Positions 1 through 5,302 of a stretch of DNA of 5,302 nt are shown here, in pieces. Source of the stretch: Spirochaetota bacterium (GTDB lineage Bacteria; Spirochaetota; Leptospiria; Turneriellales; Turneriellaceae); NCBI GenBank assembly GCA_029561505.1, contig JAKQXK010000469.1, positions 1-5,302 of the forward strand, written 5' to 3'. A program made the translations under genes and the position numbers. Position 1 is the first letter of the stretch, and each line of letters opens with the position of its first letter. The notes below the pieces were generated by a model that saw only the letters and a program-made list of their open reading frames with translations, was not told the origin of the DNA and did no database searches.

Positions 1-163
1 GGTCAAAATCAATCGAACCAAACAGCGTCACAAAATCTTTCTGCCGCCGTTTCTGCACAAATTCTTTGAGCGCGGTATTGACCGTCTCTTTTTTCGATTT
101 GAAGTTCCCCAACTTCAGGGCTTCATTCAGAAGTTTGTCATCGATCGCCAGGTTCGTTGCCAT
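1..163 (-). CDS. vapB: VapB-family type II antitoxin, N-terminal part (3' end outside window)
   Basis: Reading from ATG at 163-161, 54 codons are open to the window edge, so the gene is partial. The product begins MATNLAIDDKLLNEALKLG and continues with FKSKKETVNTALKEF, a Lys/Arg-rich stretch (VQKRRQ) and FGSIDFD at the edge. This is the layout of the VapB antitoxin family (VapB_antitoxin/DUF2191): a short beta strand at about residues 3-7 followed by two helices, a ribbon-helix-helix-like DNA-binding fold, then a C-terminal tail opening with F-G-x-I-D-F/Y-D that normally wraps the toxin. Family members are about 60-75 residues, so only the last 10-20 are missing. A Shine-Dalgarno AAAGAGG at 168-174 with a 4-nt spacer supports this start. 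Known role: neutralise a PIN-domain VapC ribonuclease and repress the operon. The vapC gene would be expected just past position 1 and is not visible. Identification is by family pattern only; a related solitary antitoxin cannot be excluded. Confidence 0.8.
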   Translation of the reverse strand, partial: MATNLAIDDKLLNEALKLGNFKSKKETVNTALKEFVQKRRQKDFVTLFGSIDFD

Positions 164-167
164 ATAG

Positions 168-205
168 CCTCTTTACACATTAAGCTACACAAAGTACTGT
201 GTCAA
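168..205 (-). promoter_or_regulatory. Candidate vapB promoter/operator with inverted repeat
   Basis: Upstream of vapB there is an exact -35-like TTGACA (200-205, minus strand) and, after a 17-nt spacer, a weak -10-like TAATGT (177-182). Lying between and partly overlapping them is a perfect 5-bp inverted repeat, ACACA (187-191) and TGTGT (198-202), around a 6-nt centre. Type II antitoxins usually bind palindromes across their own promoter, so an autoregulatory operator is plausible. A difficulty: a start site about 7 nt past this -10 would fall near 170, inside the Shine-Dalgarno AAAGAGG (168-174). An alternative pair is TTATCA and TAGATT with a 17-nt spacer, further upstream. Short repeats like this occur by chance, so confidence is low. 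Confidence 0.3.
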
Positions 206-259
206 ATCTAATCCCCAGGGCGCAAATTGATAACACGTGCAATACTTTCCTCAACGATC

Positions 260-283
260 ATTCCCGCGAAAGCGGGAATCTAC
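260..283 (-). repeat. REP-like palindrome, copy 1
   Basis: ATTCCCGC (260-267) pairs perfectly with GCGGGAAT (272-279) around a 4-nt loop, GAAA on the plus strand. On the minus strand the hairpin is immediately preceded by GTAG (280-283), the head tetranucleotide known from REP elements that are mobilised by RAYT transposases. It differs from copy 2 at one position in 24, in the loop. No open reading frame overlaps it convincingly. Palindromes of the form ATTCCCGC/GCGGGAAT are dispersed in many bacterial genomes; membership of a genome-wide family is inferred from the copies here. Confidence 0.8.
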
Positions 284-304
284 CACACCACAACTCCCAC
301 CGTG

Positions 305-328
305 ATTCCCGCGAAGGCGGGAATCTAC
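305..328 (-). repeat. REP-like palindrome, copy 2
   Basis: ATTCCCGC (305-312) pairs with GCGGGAAT (317-324) around the loop GAAG on the plus strand, with GTAG on the minus strand at 325-328 directly before the hairpin. It has the same orientation as copy 1, starts 45 bp further on, and matches it at 23 of 24 positions. The flanking sequences differ, so this looks like a separate copy of a defined element and not a longer duplication. Confidence 0.8.
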
Positions 329-343
329 GCTGTTTCAAGGTTC

Positions 344-370
344 ACAGATCCCCGCTTACGCGGGGATGAC
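344..370 (+). repeat. REP-like palindrome, copy 3, inverted relative to copies 1 and 2
   Basis: ATCCCCGC (348-355) pairs perfectly with GCGGGGAT (360-367) around TTAC. Relative to copies 1 and 2 the third base pair of the stem has changed from T-A to C-G on both arms, a compensatory change that preserves pairing. The head tetranucleotide is ACAG (344-347), not GTAG, and the tail is GAC (368-370). Judged by head and loop, its orientation is opposite to copies 1 and 2, so copies 2 and 3 form an inverted pair, as in REP doublets. In minus-strand RNA it would form a hairpin with loop GUAA, but without a following U tract. Confidence 0.75.
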
Positions 371-382
371 GGAAGAAGGTAA

Positions 383-394
383 CGGGGATGACCG
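383..394 (+). repeat. Half copy of the REP-like element
   Basis: CGGGGATGACCG at 383-394 repeats the right arm and tail of copy 3 (CGGGGATGACGG, 361-372) with one mismatch, 22 bp downstream. Its left arm is missing, so no hairpin can form. It looks like a decayed element or a partial tandem duplication of the end of copy 3. Twelve bases is short, so chance similarity is not fully excluded. Confidence 0.5.
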
Positions 395-465
395 TAAGAT
401 GGGACAAGGCTGTGAGGGTGTAGATAACCGTAAACAGTCCGAAAAACATTTCAAGGCAGCGCTTG

Positions 466-1791
466 TCACAGAAACGGAAGTTCGCGCTCGATCAATTGTA
501 CGAACTTCTCGCCCCTGCGAATTTCAGAGACCGCTGCCGCACCGCCCCAGAGCGCGGCGGGCACCTTCCATGAGTCGAGCGCGCGGCGGCGTTCGTCGAG
601 GCCGCCGGCGGCGCGAATTTCACCCGTGAGCGACACCTGGCCTGCGACCGCACGGCCTTTTTGCAGTGGTTTTTCGAGATAACTCGACGCCATCGCGCAC
701 AAGAGGGCGAGGTCACCCGCGGGTTCGGTGAGCTGCGTACCGCCGTTCACGCGCACAAAGATGTCGCACTGCGAGAGCTTGAGGCCGCAGAACTTTTCAA
801 GAATCGCCGCAATCAGATGAATGCGCGAGAGTTCGATATTTTCACCGATGCGGCGGCCGTTGGCAAAACCCGTCGGGGTGACGAGCACCTGAATCTCTAG
901 CGGCATCACGCGCGTGCCCTCAAGCTGCGGAAAAAGACAGCTGCCGATGCCACCGATCGCTTGCACGGGTAGCAGCGAATCGGCATTTTCGATCTCGCGA
1001 AAACCCGTGGCAGTCATTTCAAAAATCGCGACATCGCCGGTGGCGCCGAAGCGGTTTTTTACCGCGCGCAAAAACCGGTAGCGGCTTGTCGGGTTTTGTT
1101 CAAAATAGATAACCGTGTCGACGGCGTGCTCGAGCAGCTTGGGCCCCGCAATCTGGCCGTCTTTTGTAATGTGGCCCGCAATCAAAAACGCCACTTGGTT
1201 TGACTTCGCGAATTCAACGATGCGCTGCGTCACCTCGCGAATCTGCGCGGGCGAGCCGGCAAAACCCGTGCGCTGGTCGGTATACGTCGTCTGAATCGAA
1301 TCAATCAGCACCAGTTTCGCTTTTTTCGCGTGCACATAATCGAAGATCTGCGCGAGACTGTTGCCCTGCACGATGTCGAGATTCTCTTTAAGCCCGAGCC
1401 GCGCTGCACGCGAATGCACCTGCGCAAGGCTCTCTTCACCTGTGACATAGACACCGGGCGCATGCCGCAGCACTTCGAGCAAGAGGGTTGATTTGCCGAT
1501 GCCTGGCTCGCCCCCAATCAGAATCACAGCGCCCGCCATGACACCGCCGCCCAAGATCTGGTCGAATTGCTTGAGGCCCGTTTTCACGAGCGGCTCTGCG
1601 GTTACCGTTGAGGTAATGAGCTTTGCGCCCTCTGCAGGCCCCGCAGAGGCACCTGCGGGCCCCTCAACGAAGCGGTTCTCGCTCAGGCTGTTCCAGGCCT
1701 TGCACGAAGGGCACTGCCCATACCATTTCGCAAACGAATCACCGCACTCAGTGCAGAGGTATGAGACTTTGTCTTTTTTGGGTTTTTGCAT
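466..1791 (-). CDS. radA: DNA repair/recombination ATPase RadA (Sms)
   Basis: Complete gene of 441 residues; the family is usually about 450-460. RadA is a cytosolic RecA-like ATPase that processes recombination intermediates and promotes branch migration or DNA unwinding at D-loops. Visible domains: an N-terminal four-cysteine zinc finger (C13, C16, C27, C30 in YLCTECG and CPSC); a linker rich in Gly, Pro and Ala (about 44-56); the ATPase domain with Walker A GEPGIGKST (94-102) and Walker B LVLIDS (D164); the RadA-specific KNRFG motif (245-249); and a Lon-protease-like C-terminal domain (about 270-441) with NGGTQLTEPAGDLAL (349-363) and SLTGEIR (387-393). No Lon catalytic function is expected in RadA. 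The ATG at 1791-1789 is chosen because an in-frame TAG lies three codons upstream (1800-1798) and the zinc finger follows at the usual distance. The Shine-Dalgarno signal is weak (TAGG). The gene follows the cox terminator closely and probably has no functional link to the oxidase. Confidence 0.97.
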   Translation of the reverse strand: MQKPKKDKVSYLCTECGDSFAKWYGQCPSCKAWNSLSENRFVEGPAGASAGPAEGAKLITSTVTAEPLVKTGLKQFDQILGGGVMAGAVILIGGEPGIGKSTLLLEVLRHAPGVYVTGEESLAQVHSRAARLGLKENLDIVQGNSLAQIFDYVHAKKAKLVLIDSIQTTYTDQRTGFAGSPAQIREVTQRIVEFAKSNQVAFLIAGHITKDGQIAGPKLLEHAVDTVIYFEQNPTSRYRFLRAVKNRFGATGDVAIFEMTATGFREIENADSLLPVQAIGGIGSCLFPQLEGTRVMPLEIQVLVTPTGFANGRRIGENIELSRIHLIAAILEKFCGLKLSQCDIFVRVNGGTQLTEPAGDLALLCAMASSYLEKPLQKGRAVAGQVSLTGEIRAAGGLDERRRALDSWKVPAALWGGAAAVSEIRRGEKFVQLIERELPFL

Positions 1792-1828
1792 AAATGCCTA
1801 AAACAAAAAAGCCCACGCAAGCGTGGGC
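1792..1828 (-). promoter_or_regulatory. radA leader containing the cox terminator hairpin
   Basis: Only 61 bp separate the coxD stop from the radA start, and the central part is a terminator hairpin (1811-1828). After the hairpin come six T residues, GTTTTAGG and GCATTTATG-like sequence up to the start codon. The only ribosome-binding candidate is the weak TAGG about 7 nt before ATG. I found no convincing -35/-10 pair between the hairpin and the gene. Transcription of radA must therefore start within coxD or the hairpin region, or come from readthrough. Confidence 0.4.
1805..1828 (-). terminator. Intrinsic terminator of the cox operon
   Basis: On the minus strand GCCCACG (1822-1828) pairs with CGTGGGC (1811-1817) around the tetraloop CTTG, and is followed at once by TTTTTT (1810-1805). 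A GC-rich 7-bp stem with an immediate T tract is a textbook rho-independent terminator. It starts 24 nt after the coxD stop codon, so it should end the coxBACD transcript. On the plus strand the same hairpin is followed by CCTTTT, so it may act weakly in both directions, although no plus-strand gene is seen. Confidence 0.9.
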
Positions 1829-1852
1829 CTTTTCGTCTTGTATCGGCCTGCT

Positions 1853-2176
1853 CTACTTTACGTAGTTCAGAGCCGCTGTTTTTTCTGCGACGTCCCACAC
1901 CATGGTAGAGATCATCAGAATCACAAACGGAATCGAAAGCGCTGCGAAGAAAACAATGAGTTTTTCTTCCCATTTAAGGTGCATGAAATACAGCGCCACA
2001 AGGCCGGCTTTGATCGAAGCGATAAACATAGCAATAGAAATGTTAACCGCAACTGAACCAAAGTCAACTTTGGCGATTTTCACCGTGACGACAGTGAGAA
2101 TGATAAGGCCCACGAAAGTGAGCGTGAGCTCTTTCATGTGCGAGTGAGGTGCGTGACCGGTTTCTGAGTGTCCCAT
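1853..2176 (-). CDS. coxD: Cytochrome c oxidase subunit IV (COX4_pro family)
   Basis: Complete gene, 107 residues, the usual size for bacterial subunit IV. It is a small accessory membrane subunit of aa3/caa3 oxidases thought to help assembly or stability of the CuB site; it has no redox centre. Three hydrophobic segments are visible at about 15-35, 41-63 and 71-92. The conserved sequence between helices two and three, KAGLVALYFMHLKWEEK (about 56-72), identifies the family. The N-terminal tail is His-rich (H3, H8, H11, H13), like that of CoxA. The start is supported by GGAG (2182-2185) 5 nt before ATG, placed directly after the coxC stop, which suggests translational coupling. It is the last gene of the operon and is followed by the intrinsic terminator. 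The symbol ctaF is also used for this family. Confidence 0.93.
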   Translation of the reverse strand: MGHSETGHAPHSHMKELTLTFVGLIILTVVTVKIAKVDFGSVAVNISIAMFIASIKAGLVALYFMHLKWEEKLIVFFAALSIPFVILMISTMVWDVAEKTAALNYVK

Positions 2177-2185
2177 GTTATCTCC

Positions 2186-2983
2186 TTATGCGACCAGATA
2201 GAGCAGCGGAAACAGGTAGATCCAGATGAGGTCGACAAGGTGCCAATAAAGGCCTGAAACCTCAACGGGAGTGTACCAGCCGGGGTGAAATTCACCCTTG
2301 ATGCCTTTGTACATAACCCAACCGAGCAGAGTAAGCCCGATGATAATGTGCAGACCGTGAATACCGGTCATGATGAAATACAGAAAGAAGAACATGCTGG
2401 CAAAAGCCGGCTTTGATTTGTCGGTGCTGCCGATGTTTGCAAGGTTGAAAGGTACAACTTTGCATTTTTCGACCATGATATCTTCGCCGTGGTGCTTATC
2501 AAACGTGTCTTCGCACTTGTTTTCAGCCTTCAGCGCCTGGTAAAGCTCTGGCGCGATAGCCGCTTTTGCGAGCTCAACTTCGTGCACTTTGTGGCCATAT
2601 TCGAATTTCTTGTTAATCAAGAAGCCGACACCGCAGGCGATGGTAATGCCGAACAGAATCAGCATCAGGCGGTTATTGCCGCGCTTCACCGCTTCAATGC
2701 CCCAGGCAACGGTAAACGAACTGAAGAGCAGAATCACGGTGTTGGCAGCGCCAAACGCAACGCTCAGCTCTTTTGCCGATGCGTGAAACGCTTCGCCGTC
2801 GCGGTAATATGCTATCGCATAAGCCGTGAACAGAATCGCAAAAAGCAGAATTTCAGTGGCAAGAAAGAGCCACATGCCGAAACGCGACATCGAATAGACG
2901 AGCGGGGCGGGGTTGCCCCACAGGCTGCCGTCGCGTACTGTACGGCCTTCGTAGGTTGTGTAACCTGCTTGATTTGAGCTCAT
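2186..2983 (-). CDS. coxC: Cytochrome c oxidase subunit III
   Basis: Complete gene, 265 residues. Subunit III is a membrane subunit that binds CoxA and protects proton uptake and enzyme stability; it carries no metal centre. Five membrane segments are visible (about 33-60, 74-96, 104-124, 195-220, 240-262), so this is the form lacking the first two helices of the seven-helix version. Family signatures are SRFGMWLFLATEILLF (33-48, with conserved E44), YFIMTGIHGLHIIIG (202-216) and GLYWHLVDLIWIYLFPLLY (244-262). The stretch between helices three and four (about 125-194) is unusually long and hydrophilic, predicted to be periplasmic, with two cysteines (C157, C174) and an HH pair (164-165). The start overlaps the coxA stop by one base (TAATG), with AGGGAG inside the end of coxA as ribosome-binding site; this indicates coupled translation. 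Confidence 0.95.
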   Translation of the reverse strand: MSSNQAGYTTYEGRTVRDGSLWGNPAPLVYSMSRFGMWLFLATEILLFAILFTAYAIAYYRDGEAFHASAKELSVAFGAANTVILLFSSFTVAWGIEAVKRGNNRLMLILFGITIACGVGFLINKKFEYGHKVHEVELAKAAIAPELYQALKAENKCEDTFDKHHGEDIMVEKCKVVPFNLANIGSTDKSKPAFASMFFFLYFIMTGIHGLHIIIGLTLLGWVMYKGIKGEFHPGWYTPVEVSGLYWHLVDLIWIYLFPLLYLVA

Positions 2984-4656
2984 TAGTGCTCTCCCTTCTT
3001 AGCCGAATATTTTGTCGGCTCGCCGTCACGGCCATATTCATATGGCCACTCGGTGATAGTTGGTATTTCGTGAAAGTTGTGCTCAGGCATCGGTGAAGAG
3101 ATTTTCCACTCGAGCGTGTTGGCGTTCCATGGGTTATCTCCGCATGGTTTGCCTTTGAAGCTCGAAATAATGATGTTCATGATCGCGGTAAAGTAACCCA
3201 CACCAAGTATGTAAGCACCGACAGTTGAAAGCATGTGGTACGTCTGGAACATCGGCTCGTAGTCATAATAACGGCGCGGCATGCCCTGAGTACCCATGAG
3301 AAACTGCGGTATAAATGTCAGATTGAAGCCAATAAAGACGAGCAAAAAGCTCGATACGCCCATCTTCTCGTTGTACATGCGGCCCGAAATCTTCGGCATC
3401 CAGTAATAGAGCGCGGCCATGAGCGAGATGACCGTGCCACCCTGAATTGTATAGTGAAAGTGCGCGATCACGAAATACGTATCGTGATAGCTTACATCGA
3501 CCGCAGGTGCAGCAAGCGGCAGACCCGTCAGACCGCCGATAGCAAACAGAAACACGAATGCCAGAGCGTACAGCATCGGGGTTTTGAGGTCTATCTGCCC
3601 GCCGTAGAGCGTGGTGATCCAGTTAAAGACCTTGATCGCCGTCGGTATCGCGACGAGATAAGTCAGAAACGAGAAGAAGATTGCCACCGAAGACGAGAGT
3701 GTGCTCACGAAAAGGTGGTGAGCCCAGACGATGAAGCTCACACCCGCAATCGCGAGTGATGAGTAGGCAATCGCTTTGTAGCCGAAGATCGGCTTGCGTG
3801 AGAATACTGGCAGAATTTCTGAAACCACACCCATCGCTGGCAGAATCATGATATAAACGACCGGGTGCGAATAGAACCAGAAGAAGTGCTGAAAGAGCAC
3901 CGGGTCGCCGCCGAGTGCCGGGTCAAAGAAGCCGATACCAAAGAAGCGCTCAGCGATCAGCAGAAACAGCGTGATACCAATCACGGGAGTCGCGAGAACC
4001 TGAATGAGTGAAGTCGAGTAAATCGCCCAGCAGAAGAGCGGCATGCGCGTCCAGGTCATGCCGGGTGCACGCATCTTGTGAATCGTGACGACAAAGTTCA
4101 AACCTGTCAGAATCGATGAAAAACCGAGTGTGAACGCGCCCAGCGTCATGGTGATAACACTGGTGCCTGACTTCGCACTGTAAGGTGTGTAGAATGTCCA
4201 GCCGGTGTCTGCGGGGCCACCGAACCAGTTGAATGGGTCGACGAGGCCTACGAGAATTGTCGCGATACCGAAGAGATAGACCTGATAGCTGAATCTGTTC
4301 AAAATCGGAAAAGCCACATCGCGCGCGCCAATCATGATTGGCATGAAGATGTTACCAAACGAAGCGACGATACCGGGCACGATGAACACGAAGATCATCA
4401 TCGAACCGTGCAGCGTAAAGAGCACGTTGTACGTCTTTTCGTCGACGAATGTCTTACCCGGAAACATCAGCTCGGTTCTGAGCAGCAGCGCGAAAACGCC
4501 GCCGACTAAGAACGCGCCGAGGCCGGTGTAAAGATACAGAAGGCCGATGCGTTTGTGGTCTACGCTCGAGAGCCATGACATGATACCTTTCTTGCTGAGA
4601 AAGTTCTCATGGTGATCGCCGTGTGCGTGATCTGCAGAGTGTGCTATAGATGACAT
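2983..4656 (-). CDS. coxA: Cytochrome c oxidase subunit I, A2-type caa3 oxidase
   Basis: Complete gene, 557 residues, normal for the family. This is the catalytic, proton-pumping subunit in the inner membrane that reduces O2 to water at heme a3-CuB. About twelve membrane segments can be traced. All metal ligands are present: H83 and H401 (low-spin heme), H399 (heme a3), and H264, H313, H314 (CuB), with Y268 in HPVVY available for the His-Tyr cross-link. D113 (GARDVAFP) with N120 matches the D-channel entrance, K342 (IKVFNW) the K-channel lysine, and R461-R462 the heme-propionate arginines. The D-channel glutamate of A1 oxidases is replaced: the motif is YSHPVV (262-267), with Val at the Glu position and Tyr-Ser before it, defining the A2 subfamily. 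The N-terminus is His-rich (H6, H10, H12, H15, H16). GGGGAG (4661-4666) sits 4 nt before the ATG. It lies 13 bp after coxB and overlaps coxC by 1 bp. Confidence 0.98.
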   Translation of the reverse strand: MSSIAHSADHAHGDHHENFLSKKGIMSWLSSVDHKRIGLLYLYTGLGAFLVGGVFALLLRTELMFPGKTFVDEKTYNVLFTLHGSMMIFVFIVPGIVASFGNIFMPIMIGARDVAFPILNRFSYQVYLFGIATILVGLVDPFNWFGGPADTGWTFYTPYSAKSGTSVITMTLGAFTLGFSSILTGLNFVVTIHKMRAPGMTWTRMPLFCWAIYSTSLIQVLATPVIGITLFLLIAERFFGIGFFDPALGGDPVLFQHFFWFYSHPVVYIMILPAMGVVSEILPVFSRKPIFGYKAIAYSSLAIAGVSFIVWAHHLFVSTLSSSVAIFFSFLTYLVAIPTAIKVFNWITTLYGGQIDLKTPMLYALAFVFLFAIGGLTGLPLAAPAVDVSYHDTYFVIAHFHYTIQGGTVISLMAALYYWMPKISGRMYNEKMGVSSFLLVFIGFNLTFIPQFLMGTQGMPRRYYDYEPMFQTYHMLSTVGAYILGVGYFTAIMNIIISSFKGKPCGDNPWNANTLEWKISSPMPEHNFHEIPTITEWPYEYGRDGEPTKYSAKKGEH

Positions 4657-4669
4657 CGTTCTCCCCTTT

Positions 4670-5302
4670 TTATTTCAATGACTTAATGAAAGCAACGAGG
4701 TATTTCACGTCACCTTCTTCAACGCCCATGTTAGGCATTGGCGCAAAACCTTTGACCACTTTGGCCGCAGGTTTCAGCATCGACTCTTTCAGGTAGGCGT
4801 CGTCGACCTTGATTTTACCGGTAGTGAGAACCTCTTCTTTGCCGTAGAGGCCTTTGAAAGACGGCGCTGCGCCGCCGGCTGCGCCCGAGACGTTGTGGCA
4901 GGCGAGGCAACCTTTCGCTCCATAGAGTTCTTTACCCTTCGCGATGAGCGCGGTTTCGTCAACTGGCCCGCCTGCGGCGTCTTGATCAAGTTCTTTCTGC
5001 AGCAGGGCAAGCTTGTCATTTTTCCATTTGTCGAAGTCGGCGGGTTCCATGACCTGAATGATGCCGAGCATACCTGAGTGTTTGTCGCCGCAATATTCGT
5101 TGCAGGTAATCACGAATTCGCCGACCGTTGTGGGTTCAAACCACAGGCGCGAAGTTAAGCCAGGTACAACGTCTTGTTTTACATAAAATGACGGAATCGT
5201 GAAGCTGTGAATAACGTCTGTTGAAGTCATCTGCATCACGTACTTGCGGCCTTTTGCCACGACAAAGCGGGTTTGGGTTTTTTGCGCTTCGTCTTGCAGC
5301 AT
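4670..5302 (-). CDS. coxB: Cytochrome c oxidase subunit II with fused cytochrome c, 5' end missing
   Basis: The frame is open to the right edge, so 210 C-terminal residues are seen; an ATG at the edge is almost certainly internal, since the N-terminal signal or two membrane helices and the usual aromatic QWxW-like segment are absent. Numbering from the edge, the cupredoxin domain (about 10-86) has the full CuA set: H32, then C67-x-E69-x-C71-x3-H75-x2-M78. A hydrophilic linker (about 90-117) leads to a cytochrome c domain (about 118-210) with heme-binding CLACH (132-136) and a probable axial Met in FAPMPNM (M189, less likely M192). The fused heme c makes this a caa3-type oxidase: the domain takes electrons from a soluble or membrane donor and passes them to CuA, on the periplasmic side. 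It is the first gene seen of coxBACD; the operon promoter lies outside the window. Confidence 0.96.
   Translation of the reverse strand: MLQDEAQKTQTRFVVAKGRKYVMQMTSTDVIHSFTIPSFYVKQDVVPGLTSRLWFEPTTVGEFVITCNEYCGDKHSGMLGIIQVMEPADFDKWKNDKLALLQKELDQDAAGGPVDETALIAKGKELYGAKGCLACHNVSGAAGGAAPSFKGLYGKEEVLTTGKIKVDDAYLKESMLKPAAKVVKGFAPMPNMGVEEGDVKYLVAFIKSLK

Larger units (their letters stand above)
164..465. other. Intergenic region between radA and vapB
   Basis: These 302 bp hold no convincing gene on either strand. From left to right they contain the vapB leader with a candidate promoter/operator (about 164-240), three REP-like palindromes (260-283, 305-328, 344-370), a half copy of the third (383-394), and about 70 bp of unremarkable sequence leading to the end of radA. 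I see no intrinsic terminator with a T tract directly after radA. The palindrome at 348-367 lies about 98 nt past the radA stop and is the first strong hairpin that a radA transcript would meet. Confidence 0.75.

Noticed and set aside
234..239. CACGTG palindrome upstream of vapB as a regulator site
   Set aside because: It is a single 6-bp palindrome with no second copy or nearby partner, expected by chance in a window of this size.
348..367. Palindrome copy 3 considered as the intrinsic terminator of radA
   Set aside because: The hairpin is strong but no T tract follows on the minus strand, and it lies about 98 nt past the stop codon. It may stabilise or end the transcript, but the sequence does not show it.
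260..370. Regularly spaced palindromic repeats considered as a CRISPR array
   Set aside because: Copies are only 20-24 bp, each a full palindrome, with unequal short gaps (21 and 15-19 bp) and one copy inverted. There are no uniform spacers and no cas gene in view.
366..629. Plus-strand open frame of 87 codons
   Set aside because: It begins inside a REP-like palindrome and runs antisense into the 3' end of radA. The product is Arg/Pro-rich and of low complexity, resembles no family, and no ribosome-binding site is evident.
2489..2977. Plus-strand open frame of 162 codons antisense to coxC
   Set aside because: It is entirely opposite coxC, has no supporting start signal and no family resemblance; explained as a shadow of the real frame.
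3235..3759. Plus-strand open frame of 174 codons antisense to coxA
   Set aside because: It is fully within a highly conserved membrane protein gene. The translation is rich in Arg, His and Glu, as expected from the complement of hydrophobic codons, and has no recognisable domain.
5300..5302. ATG at the right edge as the true coxB start
   Set aside because: Starting there would leave subunit II without its signal or membrane helices and without the early part of the cupredoxin domain. It is an internal Met of a truncated gene.

Overview
The window comes from an aerobically respiring bacterium of moderate GC content. No rRNA or other taxonomic marker is present. The style of the oxidase genes would fit a Leptospirales spirochaete such as Turneriella or Leptonema, but this is a low-confidence impression and not something the sequence proves. 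All recognisable genes lie on the minus strand, so transcription runs from the right edge to the left.

Right and centre (5302 to 1853): a compact cytochrome c oxidase operon in the order coxB (5' end cut off), coxA, coxC, coxD. CoxB carries a complete CuA site and a C-terminal cytochrome c domain, making this a caa3-type enzyme. CoxA carries YSHPVV in place of the GHPEV motif, which is the mark of the A2 subfamily of heme-copper oxidases. The genes are separated by 13 bp, overlap by 1 bp, and are separated by 9 bp, with good Shine-Dalgarno sites at each junction. Electrons would enter through the fused heme c, pass to CuA, then heme a, then the heme a3-CuB centre, where O2 is reduced with proton pumping. 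A strong intrinsic terminator follows coxD.

Left centre (1791 to 466): radA, the DNA repair and recombination ATPase. It is complete, with zinc finger, Walker motifs, KNRFG motif and a Lon-like C-terminal domain. Its start codon lies only 19 nt past the cox terminator hairpin, so its source of transcription is unclear.

Left (465 to 164): a 302-bp intergenic region with three near-perfect 8-bp-stem palindromes plus a half copy. They resemble REP elements: two are preceded by GTAG, the third is in the opposite orientation, and the stems show a compensatory base-pair change.

Left edge (163 to 1): the 5' part of a VapB-family antitoxin gene whose reading frame runs off the window. Its VapC toxin partner would be expected just beyond the edge.

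The genes are mostly familiar families. The least explained items are the REP-like array, the long two-cysteine loop of CoxC, the His-rich N-termini of CoxA and CoxD, and the radA leader arrangement. I saw no clearly new biological system.
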